From the NCBI GenBank assembly GCA_023459275.1, contig JAEWVC010000055.1, forward strand, positions 4,359-68,358: a stretch of 64,000 bases of DNA, in the 5' to 3' direction. The notes beneath the pieces were generated by a model. It was not told the DNA's origin. It saw nothing but the letters and a program-made list of their open reading frames with translations, and searched no databases. Made by a program: the position numbers and the translations under genes. Positions within the stretch are counted from its first letter, which is position 1, and each line of letters starts with the position of its first letter. The DNA is from Bacillota bacterium (GTDB taxonomy: Bacteria > Bacillota > Clostridia > Christensenellales > Aristaeellaceae). Positions 1 through 6,932 of this stretch are shown one piece after another.

Positions 1-357
1 GCCAACGGCCTTCAAGTCCAGGCGGCCCTTGCCCGCAAGCCCAAGGATAATGTTTTCCGCGGCGGTCAGCACGTCCACCAGCTTGAAGTGCTGGTGGATC
101 ATCCCGATCCCCAGGTCGCGGGCGTCCTTGGGGCTGCGGATAACCACCTCCCGGCCGTCCACCAGGATCTGCCCCTCGTCGGGCAGATAGATACCCGAGA
201 GGATGTTCATCAGCGTCGTTTTGCCGCTCCCGTTCTCGCCAAGCAGCGCGAGGATCTCCCCGCGGCGTATCTCCAGGTAAATCTTATCGTTGGCCACCAC
301 AGAGCCGAACGTCTTCAATACGCCTTTTATTTCCACCGCTGTCCCTGTCGTGCCCAA
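1..357 (-). CDS. ABC transporter ATP-binding protein, BMP/nucleoside-type (partial, C-terminus off window)
   Basis: ATPase of an uptake ABC transporter; only the N-terminal 119 codons are present and the gene runs off the left edge. The translation shows a Walker A motif GENGSGKT near residue 42 and the Q-loop stretch GMIHQHFKLVD. That wording is typical of the ATPases paired with BMP-family nucleoside-binding proteins (YufO-like). The TTG start at 357 is chosen because AGAGGTGG lies 6 nt upstream; a GTG at 336 is an alternative. It lies on the same strand just downstream of a BMP substrate-binding protein, so the two probably form one transporter with permeases beyond the window. Confidence 0.88.
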   Translation of the reverse strand, partial: MGTTGTAVEIKGVLKTFGSVVANDKIYLEIRRGEILALLGENGSGKTTLMNILSGIYLPDEGQILVDGREVVIRSPKDARDLGIGMIHQHFKLVDVLTAAENIILGLAGKGRLDLKAVG

Positions 358-405
358 ACGTGCCCACCTCTTGATCGTAGGATATTCCTATTATAACATG
401 AAAGC

Positions 406-438
406 AGGGAAAGCCGCTTTTTTGGGGCGGCTTTCCCT
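406..438 (-). terminator. Hairpin between BMP gene and ABC ATPase gene
   Basis: Twelve-base perfect arms (406-417 and 427-438) enclose a 9-base loop. The hairpin lies just after the BMP stop codon and before the ATPase start. The T-run on the minus strand is poor, so it may be a partial terminator or mRNA-stabilising hairpin that lets the binding protein be made in excess of the ATPase. That role is inferred. Confidence 0.5.
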
Positions 439-456
439 ATTTTGCTAAGGTTTGTA

Positions 457-1662
457 TTAGTTGAGTTCCGTGATCCCGTCGATGCGCATGCCGAAATACG
501 GAGCGCTGCGGAGCGTGGACTCATGGAACACGCCGTTTTCGATGGCTTCGCCGGTATCGCCCACCCAGTCGCCGTTGGTATCAATGGCCAGGTAGGAAGT
601 GGGGGTCTCGCCGCCCACGGTGAAGGTGGAGCAGTCGAACACGTTGAAGCTTCCGTCCTTGATGGCGGCCTCAACTTCCGCAACCTTTTCCGCGGTGCCG
701 GCGGCGCAGCTCGCGCCAAGCTCGGAGATCATCACGGCGCCCTGGTTGTAGCCTTCGGCCCAATCGGTGGCAATGGCTTCGCCCTTGACGGCCTGGCCGA
801 ATGCGTAGGTGTAGTAGACGCTCCAGTCGTTCTGGGCGCTGGTGAGGGCGGCATTGGGGGCGGCGGAGAGCATGCTCACATTGTAGCCTACGCTGTACAC
901 GGTGGTGCCGGCATTAAGAAGCGCTTCGCAGGCGGCGGGGGCGCCGGTGGAGTCGGCGTGCTGGCTTACGATGATGCAGCCGGAGGCAACCAGGGCGTTG
1001 GCCGCTTCGGCCTCGGCGGTGGGATCATACCAAGCGTTGGTGTAGGAAACCATCATGGCAACGTTGCTTACCACGGACTTGACGCCCAGATAGAAAGCGG
1101 TGTAGCCGGACACCACTTCGGCGTAGGGATAGGCGCCCACATAGCCGATCTTGATGTTGCCGTCGGCGTCCTTGTTGGCGTCGGCCACTTTGCCGTCAGC
1201 CACCAGCTCGGCAAGCTTCATGCCGGCAACCACGCCGGAAACATACCGGGACTGATAGGTGTCGTTGAACGCGTTCTTAAAATTGGCAAGGCCGGAGAGC
1301 GCGGCGGTGTCGCCGGTCATGGCCACAAAGGTCACGTCGGGGTTTTCGCTGGCGGCCTGCTGCATGTAGCTCTGATGGCCGTAGCTGTCGGAGAAGATGT
1401 AGGTGCAGCCCTGCTCCACCAGGTCGGTGGCGGTGTCGTAGCAGCTTTCATCCTCGCTGATGTTGTATTTCCAGATGATCTGGTCATCCGCAATACCAAG
1501 GGCGGCGGCAGCCGTCTTGATGCCGCTGATGTGGGCAAAGTCATAGCCGGTATTGTCGTCATGGACCAGGATAACGCCGATCTTCACTGCGGGGGCCGAG
1601 GCAAAGGCAACCAGCGGCACCAGCATAACAGCCGCCAGCAGCAGGGCAATGATCTTTTTCAT
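457..1662 (-). CDS. BMP-family ABC transporter substrate-binding protein
   Basis: Extracellular solute-binding protein of the BMP (basic membrane protein/Med) family, whose members usually bind nucleosides. It is 401 aa. The N-terminus MKKIIALLLAAVMLVPL is a signal peptide ending near FASA; there is no lipobox cysteine, unusual for a Gram-positive binding protein of this family. The mature start (VKIGVILVHDDNTGYDF) has the family's first strand, and the rest follows a type I periplasmic-binding fold. The ATG at 1662 has GGAGGGAG upstream; the open frame continues further upstream but without coding character. The ABC ATPase lies downstream, and xpt upstream on the same strand supports a purine link. 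Confidence 0.88.
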   Translation of the reverse strand: MKKIIALLLAAVMLVPLVAFASAPAVKIGVILVHDDNTGYDFAHISGIKTAAAALGIADDQIIWKYNISEDESCYDTATDLVEQGCTYIFSDSYGHQSYMQQAASENPDVTFVAMTGDTAALSGLANFKNAFNDTYQSRYVSGVVAGMKLAELVADGKVADANKDADGNIKIGYVGAYPYAEVVSGYTAFYLGVKSVVSNVAMMVSYTNAWYDPTAEAEAANALVASGCIIVSQHADSTGAPAACEALLNAGTTVYSVGYNVSMLSAAPNAALTSAQNDWSVYYTYAFGQAVKGEAIATDWAEGYNQGAVMISELGASCAAGTAEKVAEVEAAIKDGSFNVFDCSTFTVGGETPTSYLAIDTNGDWVGDTGEAIENGVFHESTLRSAPYFGMRIDGITELN

Positions 1663-1795
1663 TGGTCTCCCTCCAAATTTCGTATTTTGGGCTTTATCAG
1701 AATCGCATGGCGATCCCAAACAAGAAGGAACAGGAGCGGTCCGCTCCCGCCGAGCCCGCCGGAACCCCAAAGGCCCCGGGCGGAACATGGTCCGG

Positions 1796-2377
1796 TCAAC
1801 CGTCCCTGCGCACCTGGATCCTGCCGTCCCGGATCGCATCCACAATGGCCAAAGACACCACTTTGATTCCCTGCTCCCTTAGCTGCCTGCCGCCGGGCTG
1901 GAATCCTTTTTCGATGCAAACGCCTACGCCCGCAAGGCTGCAGCACGCCTGCCTGACAATGTCCATCAGCCCGTTCACCGCCTCGCCGTTGGCCAGGAAA
2001 TCGTCAATGATCAGCACCCGCTGGCCGGGCGTCAGATAGTCCTTGCTCACCCTGATAACGCTTTCCTCCCGGTGGGTGAAGGAGTACACACGGCTTGTGT
2101 ACACATCCCCGTTCACGTTGACGGTCCCGCTCTTTTTGGCGAACACCACGGGGATCCCCCCAAAGGCCTGGGCGGCCGTCACCGCCGCGGCGATACCGCT
2201 GGCCTCGATGGTCAGGATCACATCCACCCGCTCGTCCCGGAAAGCCTCATAAAAGGCCTGTCCCATCTTCGTCAGCAGTTTCACATCAATGCGGTGGTTG
2301 AGAAACATATCCACCTTCACGATATCCGTGCCGATGCCCTGGCCCCGGGTCTCAATGGCCTGCCTGAGCTCCTCCAT
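1796..2377 (-). CDS. xpt: Xanthine phosphoribosyltransferase
   Basis: Purine salvage enzyme that converts xanthine and PRPP to XMP in the cytoplasm. The 193-aa translation follows the Bacillus Xpt pattern throughout: KVDMFLNHRID near the N-terminus, TIEASGIA, VYSFTHREES and the PRPP-binding loop VLIIDDFLANG. The ATG at 2377 gives the family N-terminus MEELRQAIETRG. A GTG at 2386 sits closer to the GGGAGG ribosome site and could be the true start. The gene is followed by the BMP transporter genes and preceded by a promoter with PurBox-like elements. I found no purine-riboswitch consensus in its roughly 105-nt leader. Confidence 0.93.
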   Translation of the reverse strand: MEELRQAIETRGQGIGTDIVKVDMFLNHRIDVKLLTKMGQAFYEAFRDERVDVILTIEASGIAAAVTAAQAFGGIPVVFAKKSGTVNVNGDVYTSRVYSFTHREESVIRVSKDYLTPGQRVLIIDDFLANGEAVNGLMDIVRQACCSLAGVGVCIEKGFQPGGRQLREQGIKVVSLAIVDAIRDGRIQVRRDG

Positions 2378-2460
2378 CAAAAGCACCCTTGCCTCCCGCC
2401 TGAAAAAACACGAACAAACCGGCCCTGAAAAAAAGATAACTCCAGCCTTGTCCGCAATAA

Positions 2461-2517
2461 TCCGAACATTCACCGGGGATATACATGTATTGTACATCAA
2501 TTTTCCGAACGTTGCAA
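2461..2517 (-). promoter_or_regulatory. xpt promoter with two PurBox-like CCGAAC elements
   Basis: Minus-strand promoter: -35 TTGCAA (2517-2512), 17-bp spacer, -10 TACAAT (2494-2489). CCGAAC, the core of the Bacillus PurR PurBox (AWWWCCGAACWWT), occurs at 2505-2510 inside the spacer and again at 2462-2467 downstream of the -10, both in the same orientation. Repression by a PurR-like protein is inferred. Classical PurBoxes are inverted, so the direct arrangement is atypical. Confidence 0.6.
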
Positions 2518-2704
2518 TGGGTTTTTCGTGGTTTTCCGCTATTTTCTATGCCGCACGTCCGGCATAATTCTTACGAAAAACTTGGCAGACAATAACAATT
2601 TGTAAAATTTCTGTAATATCTGGACTTTTCCAATGCTTTTTCGTCTAACATGATGTAGAATACATGCATACTGTTACAAGTTTTTCATGAAGGGGGTACG
2701 GGTC

Positions 2705-4255
2705 ATGGCATGGATGCGGCGGGCGGCGGCATATCTGCTTTCGCTGGTCCTTTCTGTCCTGCCCGCGCCCGTCCGCACGCTGGGGGAGGACACCGTGTCC
2801 GCGGACCCCGCGGCCATATCCCGCCGGGCGCTGTACGTGGCCTGCGATTTTTTTCTCTCCCAGGAGGATACCTGGCCCTCCTCCGGCAACAATATCGCCG
2901 CCGTCAGCCGGGCGCTTAACGGGGGCACGGCGGCCTTTGCCCGGGAAAGCCTGGAAAACGGCACACTCTATTCCGTGGAAGGGTTGAAAGCGGCGATTTT
3001 GAGCACCTTCGGGGATGCGGACGACAATGACGTTTCCTATTTTTATATCAGCACCCACGGCATCTATGATCCAGCGGGATCAAACCTTGAGGCGGGGCTG
3101 CTCCTGTCCGACGGCGTGTCGGAGGAGACGGTCACCGCCCGCCAGTTGGAGGAGGCGTTCGCGCCTGTACGGGGCACGAAGGTGCTGGTCATCGATGCCT
3201 GCAACAGCGGCGCGTTTATCGGCAAGGGGGTAAGCGGCGGCGCCACGGAAGCGGCTTTCCTGGGAGACGATTACAAGGTGCTCACAAGCGCCGGGGGCAG
3301 CGAGGAAAGCTGGTATTGGACCAACGCAGACAAAAATCCGGGCGTGGTGCAAGGCGCGTCCTACTTTTCCTCCGCCCTGTGCGATGCGCTGGGCTATCAC
3401 GGGGACTATAACGCGGATGAAAACCGGGACGGCGCCATCACGCTGTCGGAGTGCTACCGGTACCTGTGGGAGAACCATTCCGCTTCCACGCCCCAATGCT
3501 ATCCCCAGGAGGACGATTTTGTACTCCTCACCTATGATCTGAACAAGGCTTTCTACAACCCGCCCTCCGACGACAGCATCATCTCCGGCATCACCTTCTA
3601 CGATACGGTGCTGGACACCAGCCAAAGCACCGTATCCTTCGAGTTTACCGCGCTCCGGCCCGTGCAGATGGCCTACCAGCTGGTGTACTACCGGGATGGG
3701 AAATGGCAGTTCCCCACGGCGTCCCTGATCTACGACAACGAAGAGACGGAGGGGGATTTCGGCGACCTGCGGGGCGCCATCTCCGCCGGGCGCAAGGAAC
3801 GCACGCTGACGCTGTCCCCCCAGGGAGAGGATACCTACGGCTATGTGATGATCCAGCTTGTGACGCTTAAGGACGGCAAAGCCACCGTCCACGCCAGCCG
3901 TGTGCTGTGTGTGCCGCCGGTATCCGGCGACCCCGAAGTAAAGGTCAAAACCGACCCGGCGCTTGACGAAAGCGGCGGCCGGGAGCTCTCCATCCTGGTG
4001 AGCCACCGCTACCCCTGCCTTCTGTCCGTATCCGTTGTGGATGAAAGCGGGAAGATCCTCCGCCGGCTTACAAGCTATCAGCCCACCAGGCCCCAGCAGC
4101 TTACGCCCGACGGCTCCTTCTTCTACTGGAGCGGCAGGCTTGCGGACGGCGCCTTCGCCCCGCCGGGAAAATATGCCGTAAAGGTGACGGCATATATCAA
4201 CGATACCGCCTATGAAAGTGTTTCGGAACCCTTTTCGATATTGGAAGCCGAATAA
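2705..4255 (+). CDS. Secreted caspase-like (C14/C13-type) cysteine peptidase
   Basis: Predicted exported protease-like protein of 516 aa. After a signal peptide (residues 1-27), residues 43-260 look like a caspase fold with the probable catalytic dyad His118 in YFYISTHG and Cys166 in VLVIDACNSGAF. Residues 234-246 (DYNADENRDGAIT) resemble an EF-hand/dockerin-type calcium loop within the same domain. The C-terminus (about 440-510, with GAFAPPGKYAVKVTAY) resembles an FlgD-type Ig-like domain. The ATG at 2705 is preferred over 2687 because AGGGGG lies 8 nt upstream. No adjacent partner was recognised; substrate unknown. Confidence 0.75.
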   Translation: MAWMRRAAAYLLSLVLSVLPAPVRTLGEDTVSADPAAISRRALYVACDFFLSQEDTWPSSGNNIAAVSRALNGGTAAFARESLENGTLYSVEGLKAAILSTFGDADDNDVSYFYISTHGIYDPAGSNLEAGLLLSDGVSEETVTARQLEEAFAPVRGTKVLVIDACNSGAFIGKGVSGGATEAAFLGDDYKVLTSAGGSEESWYWTNADKNPGVVQGASYFSSALCDALGYHGDYNADENRDGAITLSECYRYLWENHSASTPQCYPQEDDFVLLTYDLNKAFYNPPSDDSIISGITFYDTVLDTSQSTVSFEFTALRPVQMAYQLVYYRDGKWQFPTASLIYDNEETEGDFGDLRGAISAGRKERTLTLSPQGEDTYGYVMIQLVTLKDGKATVHASRVLCVPPVSGDPEVKVKTDPALDESGGRELSILVSHRYPCLLSVSVVDESGKILRRLTSYQPTRPQQLTPDGSFFYWSGRLADGAFAPPGKYAVKVTAYINDTAYESVSEPFSILEAE

Positions 4256-5338
4256 TCAAAACGAAAACGCCAGGGAGACCGCCTCGGTCAGCCCGTTGTC
4301 AAGGGGCAGGCAGAAGATTTGGAAAGATTCCGTGCCGCCGCCCGCCGGCGGGCTGATCACCGTGCGCTTGATATAGCTTTCCCCTGCCGCGGTCTCATAC
4401 GTTTCCTCCGCCAGCACATAATTAGCCTGCGCATCCGCCGCGTAAGGCTTTTGCTGCAAGGCCAGGGCGCGCAGCGCGTCAAAGGAGAGCTCTTCTGTTT
4501 TTACGGGTGTATTGTCTTTCCCCATTTCCACCATCCGGACCGCCTTGAGCGTATCCACGGTCTTCACGGAGAGGTTTGCCGTCACGCGTTTCTTTGTGGT
4601 CTTGCCGTTGATGGTCTCCGTGTTTTCCACCGACATGCTGAAGCCCGCCGTGGTGCCTGCCGTTATGCTGACACGGTGCCGGTTATTGGCATCTGCGTAC
4701 AGGGTGCCGTCCGGGCGCATGAACACCGGGGCGGCCATCACATGCCTTGGGCTTTGGGTTCCAAGAAGCAGGGTGACGCCGGCCTTTTGCGCCATGTCCA
4801 TCATCTCCTGGCCGTGGGCTTCCATCTGCTCCGGAGAAATATACACAAGGGCTGTCTGGCCCGGCTTGATGTAGCCGAAGTCATCCGTCCCCTCCGGCTT
4901 TTGCAGGCTGCCGGCAAAGGCGTTGACCACATCCTCATAAAACCACATCTCATGATCCGCCTGCTGCCAAAGGTCCTGGTCCTTTTCGGGGATCACGTAC
5001 AGCGTGCCCTTGATCTCAACCTCCTCTTCCACATCGTCCTTTACATGCATGTTCGTGGACACCTCCCCCAGCGCGGCGCCGGTTTTGGAGGTGTAGGCCG
5101 GTTCCCCGCCGCCGTCTTCGGCAGGCAGCCGGTAGATCAGCAGCGCTTGCTCCGCTTCGCTGCCCGGGTCAAACGTGTGGGCCTCCATATTCTCCTCCCG
5201 GTCATACACAAGCCAGAGGCCGCAGAACACGTCGCCGGAAGCCGGGGTGGACGTGGCTTCCGGCTTCGCAAGGGTGAAACCCGTCACCATCGGCAGGAGC
5301 ACCAGGGCACTAAGAATGATCAGCATCCATTTCCGCAT
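4256..5338 (-). CDS. Secreted protein of unknown function
   Basis: A 360-aa protein I do not recognise. It starts with a signal peptide (MRKWMLIILSALVLLPMV); the rest is soluble and acidic in the first half, with no membrane segment or enzymatic motif that I can see. ATG 5338 is chosen because AGGAAGAG lies just upstream; a TTG at 5359 lacks a ribosome site. It overlaps the end of the upstream HTH gene by 29 nt, so it is probably the last gene of an operon with the HTH regulator and a DUF2975-like membrane protein. It ends back to back with the caspase-like gene, with no space between the stop codons. Confidence 0.6.
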   Translation of the reverse strand: MRKWMLIILSALVLLPMVTGFTLAKPEATSTPASGDVFCGLWLVYDREENMEAHTFDPGSEAEQALLIYRLPAEDGGGEPAYTSKTGAALGEVSTNMHVKDDVEEEVEIKGTLYVIPEKDQDLWQQADHEMWFYEDVVNAFAGSLQKPEGTDDFGYIKPGQTALVYISPEQMEAHGQEMMDMAQKAGVTLLLGTQSPRHVMAAPVFMRPDGTLYADANNRHRVSITAGTTAGFSMSVENTETINGKTTKKRVTANLSVKTVDTLKAVRMVEMGKDNTPVKTEELSFDALRALALQQKPYAADAQANYVLAEETYETAAGESYIKRTVISPPAGGGTESFQIFCLPLDNGLTEAVSLAFSF

Positions 5339-5552
5339 CGTTCTCTTCCTTCCCGTCAAAATGGAGGATATCCCCCACGTCGCATTGCAGATAAAAGCAG
5401 ACGCGGCTGAGCGTTGAAAAACGCACGCCCTTGGCCTTGCCGCTGCGCAGGATGGACATGTTGGCTTCCGTAATGCCCACCTTTTCGCACAGCTGTTTGG
5501 AGGTCATCTGCCTTCGCTTCAATTGTTCCTCCAGGTTTATAATAATGGCCAT
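5310..5552 (-). CDS. Small Cro/C1-type HTH regulator (YozG-like)
   Basis: An 80-aa DNA-binding protein, almost all helix-turn-helix: residues 16-45 (TSKQLCEKVGITEANMSIL) and the family ending LSRVCFYLQCDVGDIL are characteristic of YozG-like XRE regulators. In Firmicutes these are commonly encoded next to DUF2975 membrane proteins, as here: the membrane-protein gene ends 9 nt upstream. The start has GAGGG 6-7 nt upstream. It is the most likely protein to bind the duplicated palindromes in the operon promoter (autoregulation inferred). Confidence 0.82.
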   Translation of the reverse strand: MAIIINLEEQLKRRQMTSKQLCEKVGITEANMSILRSGKAKGVRFSTLSRVCFYLQCDVGDILHFDGKEENDAEMDADHS

Positions 5553-5561
5553 GGCACTCCC

Positions 5562-6569
5562 TCAAATCATCAGTTGATTCTCCCGGTACACCTCGCAGCT
5601 TTTTTCCAGGTATCTGGAAAGAAACAGCATGGCCAGGGACAGGAGCAGCGTGGCAATGGGCAGCTGCCCCGAAATGTTCACGTTGGCCAGGTTCCTGGCC
5701 AGGATGAGCTGCAGGCCGTTGAACGCGAGCATACCGCCCAGGGATACAAAGATCGCCGCTTTGCACCTTGATGCGATGGCCGCGGCGCAAAGCTGGTTTT
5801 CTTCGCTGAAAAAGGAGCGTTCCATACCGCCTATCAGCTTATCCGCCGCGGGCAGCACCGTGAACAGCACCACCGTAGGCGCGCTGTCAAAAGCAAACTG
5901 CAGCCAGGCCATCAGCGCGTCCAAAGTGGGATCGGATGCGGAGATCCCCGGTATGGTCAGCATAAGAGACGGGGGCAGCTGGTCTGCGCCGGGCCAGGGC
6001 AAGGCCAGCAGCGCGCTTTTCAGGCGCGCCGCGCCCACATAGCATATGGAGACGATCAGCATGGCGCCGGCCACACGGACCAGCAGCTTCAGCTTGTGCG
6101 CAATGCGGCCCGTATCCCGCAGGAGAGCAAGGATCCACCACGCAATCAGCAAGCTGTACAGGAACATGCACAGCATGGACTGCTCCACATACAGCGCCTG
6201 GGAGGACCCGCTCCCGGCGGGATGAAACAGCGTCTGGATCATGGAGGGGTTTGCAAAATAGTACAGCAAAAAGAAAAGGTATCCGCTCATGGCGGCGGGC
6301 AGCCACCAGGAGACGCCCTTGCCCTTGCGCTTCATCCCATACCAATGCACCCCCAGCGGCAAAAGCGACAGGGCCGCGTAGAAAACAACCGCCAGCACGT
6401 TCCCGAAAAACCCCCACAGGGAAAGCCCCCTTAGCCCTGCCCCCAGTCCTATAAAGGGCAGTGCCAGCCCATAGATCAGGTCCCCGCCGCCTGAGCTGTT
6501 GGGCCCCCATACCGCCAGTGCCACACAAGCCGCGGCCAGCACAGCGGCAGCCCATTTTTCCCGTTTCAT
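5562..6569 (-). CDS. Multi-pass membrane protein, DUF2975-like
   Basis: Integral membrane protein of 335 aa with about eight hydrophobic segments. The C-terminal half (AAAIASRCKAAIFVSLGG onward, then a final helix and the tail RYLEKSCEVYRENQLMI) resembles DUF2975, and the downstream YozG-like HTH gene is the usual DUF2975 partner. ATG 6569 has GGAGG 7 nt upstream. It is the first gene of a three-gene minus-strand operon with a near-consensus promoter. Function unknown. Confidence 0.7.
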   Translation of the reverse strand: MKREKWAAAVLAAACVALAVWGPNSSGGGDLIYGLALPFIGLGAGLRGLSLWGFFGNVLAVVFYAALSLLPLGVHWYGMKRKGKGVSWWLPAAMSGYLFFLLYYFANPSMIQTLFHPAGSGSSQALYVEQSMLCMFLYSLLIAWWILALLRDTGRIAHKLKLLVRVAGAMLIVSICYVGAARLKSALLALPWPGADQLPPSLMLTIPGISASDPTLDALMAWLQFAFDSAPTVVLFTVLPAADKLIGGMERSFFSEENQLCAAAIASRCKAAIFVSLGGMLAFNGLQLILARNLANVNISGQLPIATLLLSLAMLFLSRYLEKSCEVYRENQLMI

Positions 6570-6585
6570 CCCACAGCCTCCAAAA

Positions 6586-6645
6586 ATTATTGTAATTCAA
6601 TAATCCAATGGCATTATATTCTGATGATTATTGTTTGTCAATAAT
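6586..6645 (-). promoter_or_regulatory. Consensus promoter with two identical 19-bp operator palindromes
   Basis: Minus-strand -35 TTGACA (6641-6636), 17-bp spacer, -10 TATAAT (6618-6613). A perfect palindrome ATTATTG-N5-CAATAAT occurs twice, at 6586-6604 (about the transcription start) and 6627-6645 (covering the -35). The centres are 41 bp apart, about four helical turns. This is a textbook repressor layout, most simply for the YozG-like HTH protein of the same operon. Confidence 0.8.
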
Positions 6646-6825
6646 TCTGTTGAGATTTTTTCGCCCCCTGTCAACGCCTTCCGCCTCCGGCCGGCATGCA
6701 ATTCCCCGGGCACCATTCCTGCAGGGCGGCAATTTGGAGGCTGTGTGCCCGGCAAAACGGCGCAATTGATATATGCAAAATCTGTCACGGAACCAACGTA
6801 TGTTGTTTTCGTCTGAAAGATTGTA

Positions 6826-6834
6826 TGTTATAAT
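6826..6834 (+). promoter_or_regulatory. Extended -10 element upstream of cotH-like gene
   Basis: TGTTATAAT forms an extended -10 (TG-N-TATAAT) about 100 bp before the CotH-like start. No good -35 is visible at 17 bp, consistent with an extended -10 promoter or a sporulation sigma factor. Confidence 0.4.
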
Positions 6835-6932
6835 GCAAAAGGCTGGCGCAATAACGCACCCTCCCGAAGGCGTTCCCCTTCCGGGCGCACGGCTGCTGTT
6901 TTGCCTTTTTGATGAAAGGAGCGTTCCTTCAG

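Noticed and set aside
442..1866. Long plus-strand frame (474 codons) opposite the BMP binding-protein gene
   Set aside because: Glycine/valine-rich antisense translation without family resemblance or ribosome site; the minus strand encodes a clear BMP protein.
2378..2520. Purine riboswitch upstream of xpt
   Set aside because: I looked for the conserved three-way-junction loop sequences and did not find them on the minus strand.
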